Shown here: one piece after another, positions 14,464 to 22,480 of the stretch
Position numbering within the stretch: position 1 is the stretch's first letter
How the letters are laid out: every line of letters starts with the position of its first letter
Assembly (NCBI GenBank): GCA_025934755.1
Contig: JAICWQ010000007.1
Coordinates: 1 to 40,676, forward strand
Length of the DNA stretch: 40,676 nucleotides
Origin: Chthoniobacterales bacterium
GTDB lineage: Bacteria; Verrucomicrobiota; Verrucomicrobiia; Chthoniobacterales; UBA10450
Direction of reading: 5' to 3'
Made by a program: the position numbers and the translations under genes
The notes under the pieces: generated by a model
What the model saw: the letters and a program-made list of their open reading frames with translations, nothing else
The model's database searches: none
What the model was told of the DNA's origin: nothing

Positions 14464-16074
14464 ATGGACGCGCGGCTGGCGATCGATAGCGGAGTGCTTC
14501 TGGTTTATTTCGTAGTCATCATTTCCATCGGCCTGTTCATGGGCCGCAAGGAACGCGATCTTGCCGATTTCGCCCTCGGTCGGCGGCAAATCGCGTGGTG
14601 GGCGATTCTCGCGTCGCTCATCGCCGCCGAAACCAGCGCTGGCACATTTTTCGGCACGCCGGGTGAAGGTTTCACCTTTCGCAATTACACCTACTTGCAG
14701 CTGGCCCTCGGCACGATCCTCGCCCGCATCTTGGTCAGCTACATTTTCATCAAGCCCTACTACGACTACAAAGTTTACTCGATTTATGAATATCTGACCG
14801 CTCGCTTCGGTGTCGGCAGCAAGAACGCCGCCTCCGCCGTTTTCCTTTTCACCCGGTTACTCGCATCCGGCGCGCGTTTGTACGTCGCCGCGATCGCCCT
14901 CGCCCTCGGCTACGAAATGATTCGGGGCGTCCGTCCGAATCAAACCGAGACTCTGTTCATCTACATCGGCGCCGTCGTCGTGATTGTCCTTTTGACTGCG
15001 ATTTACACGACCCTTGGTGGAATCAAGGCCGTCATTTGGACCGACGTCATCCAGGCTTCAATTATGATCGGCAGCGCAGTCGTTGCCGTCGGCCTGCTTT
15101 ACTTTTCGATCCCGGGCGGCGGACACGAAATCGCACAGCGTCTCGGCGGTTTTCATCTTTCCGATTTCATCACCACCGGGCTCGATCCGGCCAAAACCGG
15201 TTGGGACAAAATCAAAGGCATGTTCGCGATTGAGTACACAATTTTTGCGGGACTGATCGGTTCGACTTTCATGACCATGTCCACTCACGGAACGGACCAG
15301 GACATGGTCCAACGAATGTTGACCGCTCCCGACGTGCGTCGCAGCCGGCGCTCACTGATCCTGTCGGGTCTCGCCGATATTCCGATCGCCTTCACCTTTC
15401 TCAGCATTGGCGTTTTGCTTTGGGTCTTTTACCAAACCCACAACGATCCCACTCTGCCGAAAACCCCGAACGAAATTTTCTGCCATTACATTCTCTACGA
15501 GATGCCGGTCGGCATTCGCGGTTTGCTTCTCGCCGGAATCTTCGCAACCGCAATGGGTTCGCTTAGCACCGCAATCAACGCCCTGGCAACCAGTTTCACC
15601 CGGGATTGGTACGAGCACTACGTCAATCGCGCAGCGACCCCGGAACAAAGTTTGCGGGCCGTCCGCTGGGCCACCATCGCGTTTTCGGCGCTGATGATCG
15701 TGGTCGCATCAACCACCGCTTACGTCGTCATCGTTTATCCCAACGTGCGCATCATCCCGATCGTGCTCGGAATTTACGGCTACACCTATGGCTCAGTCCT
15801 CGGTATTTTTCTGACCGGCATGCTGACAAAATCAAGGGGCAACAATTTTGGTAACGTGATGGCGATGATCATCGGCTTTATCGTCGTTGCCATCCTGAGC
15901 GGGCTACCGAACAACATTGCCGCTCTTTTTGGAGCCAGGCTCTATGAACAACCCGGCTGGTTGCCCGTCATGGAGTTTCCGTGGTGGATCTGTTTCGGAA
16001 CGATCGTCACCTTTTCTGTGGCGATCCTTTTCCGAAGCGGCCCCCAGCATCAGCCACCGCAGGACGCAAATTAA
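14464..16074 (+). CDS. Sodium:solute symporter (SSS family)
   Basis: The 536-residue product has about 13 membrane helices and the SSS fold. The opening IDSGVLLVYFVVIISIGLFMG and DLADFALGRRQIAWWAILASLIAAETSAGTFFG give the typical first helices and sodium-site region. FTRLLASGARLYVAAIALALG and IYTTLGGIKAVIWTDVIQ, with the GG(I/V)KAV(I/V)WTDV(I/V)Q motif, are SSS landmarks. Family members import proline, pantothenate, sugars, acetate, amino acids and other substrates with sodium; nothing here tells which. The closest known relatives by feel are SLC5-like solute symporters. It diverges from ogg by 87 bp and lies 54 bp before the ferredoxin gene. Confidence 0.93.
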   Translation: MDARLAIDSGVLLVYFVVIISIGLFMGRKERDLADFALGRRQIAWWAILASLIAAETSAGTFFGTPGEGFTFRNYTYLQLALGTILARILVSYIFIKPYYDYKVYSIYEYLTARFGVGSKNAASAVFLFTRLLASGARLYVAAIALALGYEMIRGVRPNQTETLFIYIGAVVVIVLLTAIYTTLGGIKAVIWTDVIQASIMIGSAVVAVGLLYFSIPGGGHEIAQRLGGFHLSDFITTGLDPAKTGWDKIKGMFAIEYTIFAGLIGSTFMTMSTHGTDQDMVQRMLTAPDVRRSRRSLILSGLADIPIAFTFLSIGVLLWVFYQTHNDPTLPKTPNEIFCHYILYEMPVGIRGLLLAGIFATAMGSLSTAINALATSFTRDWYEHYVNRAATPEQSLRAVRWATIAFSALMIVVASTTAYVVIVYPNVRIIPIVLGIYGYTYGSVLGIFLTGMLTKSRGNNFGNVMAMIIGFIVVAILSGLPNNIAALFGARLYEQPGWLPVMEFPWWICFGTIVTFSVAILFRSGPQHQPPQDAN

Positions 16075-16128
16075 ATGAAAGCCGGCGATTGACCCGGGAG
16101 ATTCCTTTCCTACCAATTATTAAGTCAT

Positions 16129-16449
16129 ATGGCTCACGTCGTCACCGATAAATGCACCGGATGCAAGTTCACGGACTGTGTCGAAGTCTGTCCCGTCACC
16201 TGCTTCTACGAAATGGACAATCAAGTTGTCATTCATCCCGATGAATGCATCGATTGCACCGCCTGCGTGGACGTCTGTCCCGTGCACGCAATTTACGCAG
16301 AGCCAGATCTTCCTGCGGAATTCACCAAGGATATCGAATTCAACGCGGTTGAGGCCAATAAGATCAAGGATGTCAGCGGGGAGCCGATTATGAAAAAGAA
16401 GGACCCGTTGCCCGGCGCCTTGGACAAGAAAAAAGCGCTCGGTTACTGA
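16129..16449 (+). CDS. fdxA: 7Fe ferredoxin (3Fe-4S/4Fe-4S, FdxA type)
   Basis: The 106-residue product is a small electron carrier. The N-terminal half has [17 protein letters not shown] and the second cluster motif [13 protein letters not shown], matching the Azotobacter ferredoxin I arrangement in which one cluster is 3Fe-4S and the other 4Fe-4S. A C-terminal extension of about 40 residues ([18 protein letters not shown]) is characteristic of FdxA. Its redox partner is not encoded nearby. A purine-rich GGGAGA lies about 30 bp before the ATG, too far to act as a normal Shine-Dalgarno. The gene converges with aspS and overlaps its stop by 7 bp, so each 3' end is coding for the other strand. 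Confidence 0.94.
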   Translation: MAHVVTDKCTGCKFTDCVEVCPVTCFYEMDNQVVIHPDECIDCTACVDVCPVHAIYAEPDLPAEFTKDIEFNAVEANKIKDVSGEPIMKKKDPLPGALDKKKALGY

Positions 16450-18275
16450 GCCGGCCATTCTGATTCCACTTTCTTGTCGGACGCCGGCTTAATCCCAAGT
16501 TCGCGTAATTGACGGGGATCCACGTCGGCAGGCGATTGAGACATCAGGTCCATCCCGCGATTGTTTTTCGGAAACGCCATTACGTCACGAATTGAATCGG
16601 CGCCGCAAATCAACATCACCAACCGATCGAGGCCCATCGCAATGCCGCCATGAGGCGGCGCACCGAGACGTAACGCCCGCAGCAAATGCCCGAACATGGT
16701 CTGACGCTCTTCTGGACTGATCCCAAGCACCCCGAACATTTTGTCCTGCAACTGCGTTTCGTGAATCCGGATACTGCCGCCGCCGATCTCAACGCCGTTC
16801 AACACGACGTCGTAAGCTTCCGCCCGGACCTCGGACAATTTCGTTTTGTCATCGAGCAGCGCCACATCTTCGACTTTCGGACGAGTGAACGGATGGTGCA
16901 TCGCGTTCCACTTGTTTTCCTCCGCGCTCCAAAGGAGCAACGGAAAATCGTAAACCCACAAGAAATCCCAGTCCGACGTGCGAGCCGCACTGGCATTTGA
17001 CTGGCCTTTAACCGCTGTGCCAAGCAAATCCTGGATCTCTGCCACGCGGAGTCGAATCCGTCCGAGTACTTCGCAGGCGACGTCCCACTTGTCGGCCGCG
17101 AAGAAAATGCAATCGCCTTCTTCGATTTTTAGTTTCGCCTGGAGCGCCGCTTTTTCCGTGTCGGAAAAGAATTTCACGATCGGCGATTTCCATTCGCCGT
17201 TCTCGACCTTGATGAATGCGAGACCTTTCGCGCCAAATGTCTTCGCGATTTCAGTCAACTCGTCCACTTGCCCAATCGTGATTCCGGCGAATCCCTTGGC
17301 GTTGATTGCCTTCACCACGCCACCAGAATCGAGCGCGCCGCGAAAAACTTTGAAACTGCTAGCGCGGAAGTCATCGCTGAGATCGACCAGCTCGATTCCA
17401 AACCGGCGGTCCGGTTTGTCGCTGCCGAATCGGCCGACTGCTTCCCGGTAAGTGAGCCGATCGAACGGTGTCTTAATGTCGATGTTGAGCGTGGCCTTGA
17501 AGATCGCGGCCAGCATTCCTTCGGTCAGCGCGAAAATGTCCTCCGGCTCGACGAAAGAAGCTTCGATGTCGATCTGGGTGAACTCCGGCTGACGGTCGGC
17601 CCGCAAATCTTCGTCACGGAAACATTTCGCGATTTGAAAATATTTCTCCACTCCGGCTACCTGGAGCAGCTGTTTGTATTGCTGAGGGGCCTGAGGCAGA
17701 GCGTAAAATTTTCCCGGCATCAATCGGCTCGGCACCAAAAAATCTCGAGCTCCTTCCGGCGTGCTCTTCGATAAAATCGGGGTCTCGATCTCGAGATAAC
17801 CCTGGGAATCCAAATAATCACGGGTCGCTTTGGCCGCCCGGTGACGGATTCGCAAGTTCCGCGAGAGTTCGGGCCGGCGGAGATCGTAATAACGATACGT
17901 CAGTCGCAAGTCTTCGTTGTGAATGTCGGCATCCATCGGGAACGGGAGATCGTCCGCGCGATTCAAGATTTTCAATTCGGCCGGAATTAGCTCGATGTCC
18001 CCCGTCGCCAGCTTTGGATTTTCCGTTCCCGGTACCCGCGGCGCGACTTTTCCCGAAACTTGAATCACGTCTTCGCTACCCAAACCATGCGCTTGTTTCG
18101 CGAGGGCCGCATTTTCCTCGGGCCGAAAGACGACCTGGGTCAGTCCCTCGCGATCTCGCAAATCGATGAAGATCACCCCGCCATGATCTCGCGAGACGTG
18201 GACCCAACCGGCAAGGGTGGCGTCTTTGCCGATGTCGGTTTTACGAAGTGAATTGCAATCGTGGCTGCGATACAT
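16443..18275 (-). CDS. aspS: Aspartyl-tRNA synthetase
   Basis: The 610-residue product charges tRNA-Asp. It is a bacterial-type class II enzyme: an N-terminal OB-fold anticodon domain ([22 protein letters not shown]), a catalytic core with flipping loop ([16 protein letters not shown]), motif 2 [19 protein letters not shown], the roughly 120-residue GAD insertion typical of bacterial AspRS, and motif 3 [15 protein letters not shown]. Length matches the family. The track ORF starts at a TTG at 18281; the ATG at 18275, two bases after the hisS stop (TGATCATG), gives the family start [10 protein letters not shown]. hisS and aspS therefore probably form a coupled hisS-aspS unit, an arrangement conserved in other bacteria. 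Confidence 0.97.
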   Translation of the reverse strand: MYRSHDCNSLRKTDIGKDATLAGWVHVSRDHGGVIFIDLRDREGLTQVVFRPEENAALAKQAHGLGSEDVIQVSGKVAPRVPGTENPKLATGDIELIPAELKILNRADDLPFPMDADIHNEDLRLTYRYYDLRRPELSRNLRIRHRAAKATRDYLDSQGYLEIETPILSKSTPEGARDFLVPSRLMPGKFYALPQAPQQYKQLLQVAGVEKYFQIAKCFRDEDLRADRQPEFTQIDIEASFVEPEDIFALTEGMLAAIFKATLNIDIKTPFDRLTYREAVGRFGSDKPDRRFGIELVDLSDDFRASSFKVFRGALDSGGVVKAINAKGFAGITIGQVDELTEIAKTFGAKGLAFIKVENGEWKSPIVKFFSDTEKAALQAKLKIEEGDCIFFAADKWDVACEVLGRIRLRVAEIQDLLGTAVKGQSNASAARTSDWDFLWVYDFPLLLWSAEENKWNAMHHPFTRPKVEDVALLDDKTKLSEVRAEAYDVVLNGVEIGGGSIRIHETQLQDKMFGVLGISPEERQTMFGHLLRALRLGAPPHGGIAMGLDRLVMLICGADSIRDVMAFPKNNRGMDLMSQSPADVDPRQLRELGIKPASDKKVESEWPAQ

Positions 18276-18277
18276 GA

Positions 18278-19534
18278 TCAAACCGAGCCGGAGACCCTGA
18301 AGAATTTTGCCACGCTGTCCAGCAGGGCGTCGTTCGGGATCAGCGATTCTTCCCGCGTTGCGAGATTTTTAACCTTCACCTGCGGCCATTCGTCTCCGTA
18401 GAGCAACGCAATTCGGGCCCCGGCGTTTTCCGCGTTTTGAAATTGTTTGCCAACCTTGTCGGCGGTGAGCGGATAATCGACTCGATAACCGCGGTCGCGC
18501 AGTTCCTGAATCTGCTCGAGGGCATCGGAACGGCGCTGTTCCTTGGCGATGACGGCGTAGATGTCGATTCGATTTTGTTCCTTGAGTGCGCGTTCGAGCT
18601 GTTCCCGAGTCGCCGGCCGTTCGCGCAACAATTCGCCGAGAACCACATCTCCCATCGCAAAACCAAGTGCGGGCATGGACACCTCGCCGTCGCTCAATTG
18701 GGCAATCAAATTGTTGTAGCGCCCGCCGCCGGCAATCGCCCGCAGTTTTCCAGCGCGATCGAAAACTTCGAAAACCGTCCCGGTGTAGTAAGCAAGTCCT
18801 CGGACAATTTTGACGTCGATATCGACAAATCCGGCGAGGCCGCGCGCCCCAAGTCCATCCACCAGTCGATCGAGTTTCCCGTTGGAACCGCCCTTGTCGA
18901 AAATCGAGAAAACCGGAGCGGCGAGCGGGCCAAGTTTTTCTTCCGTTTTTTCGCGCGGTTCGCGTCCCGACTTATCGATGATTTGCAAAACTTCCTCCCA
19001 TCGTTCCGTGGGAAGCTCCTGCTCCTGCAAAAAATCCGTCCAGAACTCGCGATCGCTGATTCGAACGACGAAATCCTGTTCGGTCAGACCGAACGAGCGC
19101 AGAATGTCGATGCAAAGCGCGATCAGTTCGATGTCGGCCGCGAAATCGGTTTCGCCCATCATGTCGCAATTCAACTGGTAATGTTCGCGCAGCCGGCCGC
19201 GCTGTTGCTTTTCGTAGCGAAAGAATTGACCGATTGAAAACCACTTCAGCGGTTTTTTGAATGCGCGCTCGTGAGCCGCGACCACCCGGGCGAGGGTTGG
19301 CGTCAGCTCGGGTCGCATCGAAACTTCACGGTCGCCTTTGTCGGTGAAATTAAAAAGCTGATCGACAATTTCGGCGCCGCTTTTTTTGCGGTAAAGATCG
19401 GTCGATTCCAGGACCGGGCCGTCCCACTCCACGAACCCGTACCGGCGCGAGACCTCGCGCCAGCGCGCGAAGATGTAGTTTCGGACCGCACAATCTTCGG
19501 GCAAAAAATCTCGAAAACCTGGGAGTGTCTGCAT
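18278..19534 (-). CDS. hisS: Histidyl-tRNA synthetase
   Basis: The 418-residue product charges tRNA-His. Class II motifs are visible: the N-terminal PGFRDFLPED, MRPELTPTLAR (motif 1 region), motif 2 GQFFRYEKQQRGRLREHYQ, and the HisRS-specific GLAYYTGTVFEVF and AIAGGGRYNNLI. The C-terminal anticodon-binding domain covers the last ~95 residues (DIYAVIAKEQRRSDALEQI to the end). The stop codon TGA lies two bases before the aspS start. The ATG at 19534 gives the expected MQTLPGF start. A 127-bp gap separates its start from a divergent secreted-protein gene. Confidence 0.97.
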   Translation of the reverse strand: MQTLPGFRDFLPEDCAVRNYIFARWREVSRRYGFVEWDGPVLESTDLYRKKSGAEIVDQLFNFTDKGDREVSMRPELTPTLARVVAAHERAFKKPLKWFSIGQFFRYEKQQRGRLREHYQLNCDMMGETDFAADIELIALCIDILRSFGLTEQDFVVRISDREFWTDFLQEQELPTERWEEVLQIIDKSGREPREKTEEKLGPLAAPVFSIFDKGGSNGKLDRLVDGLGARGLAGFVDIDVKIVRGLAYYTGTVFEVFDRAGKLRAIAGGGRYNNLIAQLSDGEVSMPALGFAMGDVVLGELLRERPATREQLERALKEQNRIDIYAVIAKEQRRSDALEQIQELRDRGYRVDYPLTADKVGKQFQNAENAGARIALLYGDEWPQVKVKNLATREESLIPNDALLDSVAKFFRVSGSV

Positions 19535-19661
19535 TTTTCAAAAACCGGACAGCCGACTGGGCACGAACCATTTGTGGCGCAGTGGTCGAATAAATCGCCC
19601 CTGCCCGGAGTCAAACTTCTTCACAACAAAGAGCATTGGGTAACCAAAGCAAACAACAACT

Positions 19662-20081
19662 ATGAAAGAAAACACATTAGCGAAAATATTGGCCGTGGCT
19701 TGCGGTTTAGTCGCCGTAACTGCGATGGCCCAAACTTCAACCACGGTCACAACCAAAGATGGCGCAGCGGGAACCGCGGTCACAGAGACCAGTACCACCA
19801 GCGCCTCCGGAACAATTACCACCTACACGCCGGAGAGCGACTCCCTGATGCTGCGCGCGGGAACAACCGGCGCTCCGGTTCGTTATTACTACAACAAGGA
19901 CACAACGGTGCTCGATCCCGAAGGTCATACCGTAACCTGGTCATCCGTCCGGCCTGACGTGCCCGCGACAGTTTATTATGTTCGCGACGGAGATCGGATG
20001 ATCGTGCGCAAGGTTGTGCTGAGCAAACCGACGGTCGTGGAAAAAGAGACCACCACAACGACAACGACAAAAAAGCCCTAA
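19662..20081 (+). CDS. Threonine-rich secreted protein of unknown function, 139 aa
   Basis: The product has a signal peptide (MKENTLAKILAVACGLVAVTAMA, cleavage after AMA) and a Thr/Ser-rich mature part in three pieces: a TSTTVTTKDGAAGTAVTETS region, a central strand-rich domain of about 70 residues (LRAGTTGAPVRYYYNKDTTVLDPEGH, ATVYYVRDGDRMIVRKVV), and a KETTTTTTTKKP tail. The central domain, with pairs of valine/tyrosine-rich strands, may be a small all-beta fold; no family is identified. Related small repeat-tailed periplasmic proteins are common in this group but uncharacterised. It diverges from hisS and is followed by a good terminator-like hairpin, so it is probably monocistronic. Confidence 0.7.
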   Translation: MKENTLAKILAVACGLVAVTAMAQTSTTVTTKDGAAGTAVTETSTTSASGTITTYTPESDSLMLRAGTTGAPVRYYYNKDTTVLDPEGHTVTWSSVRPDVPATVYYVRDGDRMIVRKVVLSKPTVVEKETTTTTTTKKP

Positions 20082-20138
20082 ACCGCAGCTATTGATCGAT
20101 TGATTGCGGCGCTTCGCGCCGAAGCTACAACAAATTCG

Positions 20139-20176
20139 AAAGCGCTCGCGGAGAAATTCGCGGGCGCTTTTTGTTT
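20139..20176 (+). terminator. Rho-independent terminator-like hairpin after the secreted-protein gene
   Basis: The stem AAAGCGCTCGCG pairs with CGCGGGCGCTTT (one T:G wobble) across an 8-base loop and is followed by TTTGTTTT, which reads as a U-tract on the plus strand. It could also work in reverse for galE, as the A-run on the other side gives a T-run in that direction. Confidence 0.65.
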
Positions 20177-20181
20177 TGCGA

Positions 20182-20224
20182 GATTGTTCAAACAATCATC
20201 ACGGGCGATTGGGGGCAATCGCCC
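20182..20224. repeat. Twin hairpins next to the galE stop (GATTGTT/AACAATC and GGGCGATT/AATCGCCC)
   Basis: GATTGTT-CA-AACAATC is followed by GGGCGATT-GGGGGC-AATCGCCC. The second stem is the same repeat type as the hairpin at 40655-40675 in the right-edge gene, showing that this hairpin recurs within the window. Confidence 0.6.
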
Positions 20225-20228
20225 CTGC

Positions 20229-21200
20229 CTAATCCCCGTAGCCGCGCGGAAATCTCTGATGCCATTTCCACGCGCTTTCGAGAATCGCGTCCAGTGACTC
20301 AAATTCCGGCGCCCAGCCCAGTTCGCGTTTTATTTTTTCCGAGGAAGCAATTAAACGCGGCGGATCTCCGGGCCGGCGAGGCTTCTCGATTACGGGGATT
20401 TTACGCCCGGTAACTTTCCGGCAGGAATCGATTACTTGTCGCACACTCGCCCCGCCGCCGGTCCCAAGATTGTAAAAATCACTTTTCGACGCGCCGAGCG
20501 CGAGCATATGAGCCCGGGCCAGATCGACGATGTGGATGTAATCGCGAATGCACGTCCCGTCCGGGGTGTCGTAATCGCTCCCGAAGATTTCCACGCTCGG
20601 TTTTTCGCCGAGAGCGACTTTGAGAACGTTGGGGATCAAATGAGTCTCGACCCGATGGTCCTCGCCAAACTTCGCCGACGCTCCAGCGGCGTTGAAATAG
20701 CGAAGGGAAACAAATGTCACTCCATGGATCTGATGGTACCAGCGGAGAATTTTCTCGAATATCAGCTTCGATTCGCCGTAGGGATTGATTGGGTGCTTCG
20801 GCGTTGTTTCGTCGATTGGAAGTTTTTCCGGCGGGCCAAAGATCGCGCAGGTAGATGAGAAAATTATTTTTTGGACGCCCGTTCGAACCATCGCATCCAG
20901 GAGATTAAGGCCGTTGCCCACGTTGTTTCGAAAATACTTCGACGGATTTTGCATCGACTCGCCAACCAGGGCATTGGCAGCAAAATGCATCACCGCATCC
21001 GGCTTCTGTATCGAAAGCGTCTTCTCGACTGATTGTCGGTCACCCAAATCGCCTTCGACGAATTGAGCACGCGGATCGATCGCCGCCCGATGTCCTTCGC
21101 TTAAGTTGTCGAAGATCGAAACGGTGTGCCCTTCATCCAGTAAAAGCTCGGCACAGACACTTCCGATGTAACCGGCGCCACCGACGACGAGAATCTTCAT
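20229..21200 (-). CDS. galE: UDP-glucose 4-epimerase
   Basis: The 323-residue product interconverts UDP-glucose and UDP-galactose with tightly bound NAD, feeding envelope polysaccharide synthesis. Extended SDR features are present: the NAD loop GGAGYIGS, the FDNLSEGH strand, active-site Ser/Thr in SSTCAIFG, catalytic YGESK and the RYFNAAGA motif, plus DGTCIRDYIHIVDLA near the sugar-binding end. Length is typical for GalE (about 320-340). It starts at the ATG at 21200; its stop is 53 bp from the terminator hairpin downstream of the convergent gene. A 3D-domain lipoprotein gene ends 31 bp upstream. Confidence 0.95.
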   Translation of the reverse strand: MKILVVGGAGYIGSVCAELLLDEGHTVSIFDNLSEGHRAAIDPRAQFVEGDLGDRQSVEKTLSIQKPDAVMHFAANALVGESMQNPSKYFRNNVGNGLNLLDAMVRTGVQKIIFSSTCAIFGPPEKLPIDETTPKHPINPYGESKLIFEKILRWYHQIHGVTFVSLRYFNAAGASAKFGEDHRVETHLIPNVLKVALGEKPSVEIFGSDYDTPDGTCIRDYIHIVDLARAHMLALGASKSDFYNLGTGGGASVRQVIDSCRKVTGRKIPVIEKPRRPGDPPRLIASSEKIKRELGWAPEFESLDAILESAWKWHQRFPRGYGD

Positions 21201-21231
21201 CGCGGGAAAACTCGGCGGCCTTCGCCGTTAA

Positions 21232-21864
21232 TCAATCCAAAGTCCGACTCGAAGAAATCTTCGGCTTCGATCGCTTTGCCGAGGATTGTGATCCACTGGA
21301 AGCGAGCTTCTTAGATTTCTTCAAAGCTTTCGTCACGTCTGCGACAGCCACGGGGCTTGACGGAGTTTTGTTTTGGAGGGCGAGAAGCATCTGCTGGACT
21401 TGCGGGAATTTGGCGCGTGGCGCGAGCACCTCGACGCTTTTCTGCTCTGAGCCCCATTGCAGCACGTCAATGTCCACACTGCGCACGCCCCATCGCTTCA
21501 TTTCCAGTTTGGTCGGTTTGTAGAGATCAATCGTGTTCGATCCGACCAGGGCCGTCCCATAGTCATCGATGATGAATTCTTCGCGGGTGCTACAGATTCG
21601 GAACCGCGTACCGAGCGGAAAACGCGACCAATCCGCCGCGGCGCTCATCACGTGACGGCCGGACAAATATTTGCCGAGCGCATTCTGAATTCCGCCTTTT
21701 TCCTTTCGAGTGTAGGCGGTGGTCCGGACATTAGGCATGCGACCGAGATGGGAATTCGCGGTTGCGACTGCGGCCAATGGTTTTTGCACCGCAGTCTGTT
21801 CGGCGCATCCGACAAGAAAACAAGTAGCTCCAAGAGCTATTGTAAGGTTAAGGCTTTTCAACAT
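21232..21864 (-). CDS. 3D-domain lipoprotein (MltA-like/RlpA-like beta-barrel fold)
   Basis: The 210-residue product begins MLKSLNLTIALGATCFLVGC, a lipoprotein signal peptide with lipobox LVGC. The middle (about 45-145) matches the 3D domain: VRTTAYTRKEKGG, SAAADWSRFPLGTRFRI, EEFIIDDYGTALVG and NTIDLYKPTKLEMKRWGVRSVDI, with the conserved aspartates in AADW, IDDYG and IDLY. Family knowledge: 3D domains occur in lytic transglycosylases and related cell-wall proteins of double-psi barrel type, so it probably acts on, or binds, peptidoglycan. The last ~60 residues are a Lys/Ser-rich basic tail that may bind cell wall or DNA. The 153-bp spacer to mscL has no further gene. Confidence 0.8.
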   Translation of the reverse strand: MLKSLNLTIALGATCFLVGCAEQTAVQKPLAAVATANSHLGRMPNVRTTAYTRKEKGGIQNALGKYLSGRHVMSAAADWSRFPLGTRFRICSTREEFIIDDYGTALVGSNTIDLYKPTKLEMKRWGVRSVDIDVLQWGSEQKSVEVLAPRAKFPQVQQMLLALQNKTPSSPVAVADVTKALKKSKKLASSGSQSSAKRSKPKISSSRTLD

Positions 21865-22017
21865 TTACAACACTGCGGCCTGAAATAGCACTGTAGGGCC
21901 CGGTAGCAAGAATAATCTTACGCGTTCGCAATTTTATCTTTTTGAGCCCCAGCGCTTTCTGCTGGGTAAAATCAGCAGGAACCGCGCTAAACGCGAAAGT
22001 TACTCACAGGTTGTTCA

Positions 22018-22467
22018 CTAAATCCGCGAGAATTCCGTGGTGCAATGGGGACAGCGCGTCGCTTTGATCGGAATCGACATGGTGCACGCCGGACACTCTT
22101 TCACCACGGGGTCGGCACCGGGCGATGGCTTCTTCATTTTGCTCATCGCCTTGATCACGAGAAAGATACAGAACGCAACGATCAGGAAATTAATTATCAG
22201 GGTGATAAAGTTTCCATAATTCCACGTAACGGCTCCGGCCTTCGCCGCGTCCGCCGGCGTATTGAACACTCCTGCGCCGGGCGCGTTTTTGAGAATCAAA
22301 AACTTGTTGGAGAAATCGAGACCGCCGGTCAGCAGCCCAATCGGCGGCATCAGGATGTCTTTGACTAACGAGTTCACGATTCCACCGAACGCTGCCCCAA
22401 TGATGACGCCGACGGCGAGATCGATCGCGTTACCTTTAATGGCGAACTCTTTGAATTCCTTCCACAT
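22018..22467 (-). CDS. mscL: Large-conductance mechanosensitive channel, with C-terminal zinc ribbon
   Basis: The 149-residue product opens a large non-selective pore when membrane tension rises, protecting against hypo-osmotic shock. The MscL core is intact: N-terminal [20 protein letters not shown] with the first transmembrane helix, a periplasmic loop, and the second helix [25 protein letters not shown]. Unlike E. coli MscL, the C-terminus carries two CxxC pairs ([18 protein letters not shown]), a rubredoxin- or zinc-ribbon-like knuckle, instead of only the helical bundle. Such tails are known in other bacterial MscL proteins. It lies 13 bp after leuS on the same strand, so it could be co-transcribed with it. 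Confidence 0.96.
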   Translation of the reverse strand: MWKEFKEFAIKGNAIDLAVGVIIGAAFGGIVNSLVKDILMPPIGLLTGGLDFSNKFLILKNAPGAGVFNTPADAAKAGAVTWNYGNFITLIINFLIVAFCIFLVIKAMSKMKKPSPGADPVVKECPACTMSIPIKATRCPHCTTEFSRI

Positions 22468-22480
22468 GCCGCCTGTTTAG

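Noticed and set aside
18437-19237. 266-aa ORF on the plus strand
   Set aside because: Antisense shadow of hisS with no recognisable domain.
19271-19957. 228-aa plus-strand ORF crossing hisS and the secreted-protein gene
   Set aside because: Crosses both genes in the wrong frame; low-complexity Arg/Asn-rich sequence.
20139-20224. Small RNA gene
   Set aside because: Better explained as a terminator followed by a twin-hairpin repeat; no promoter is visible.
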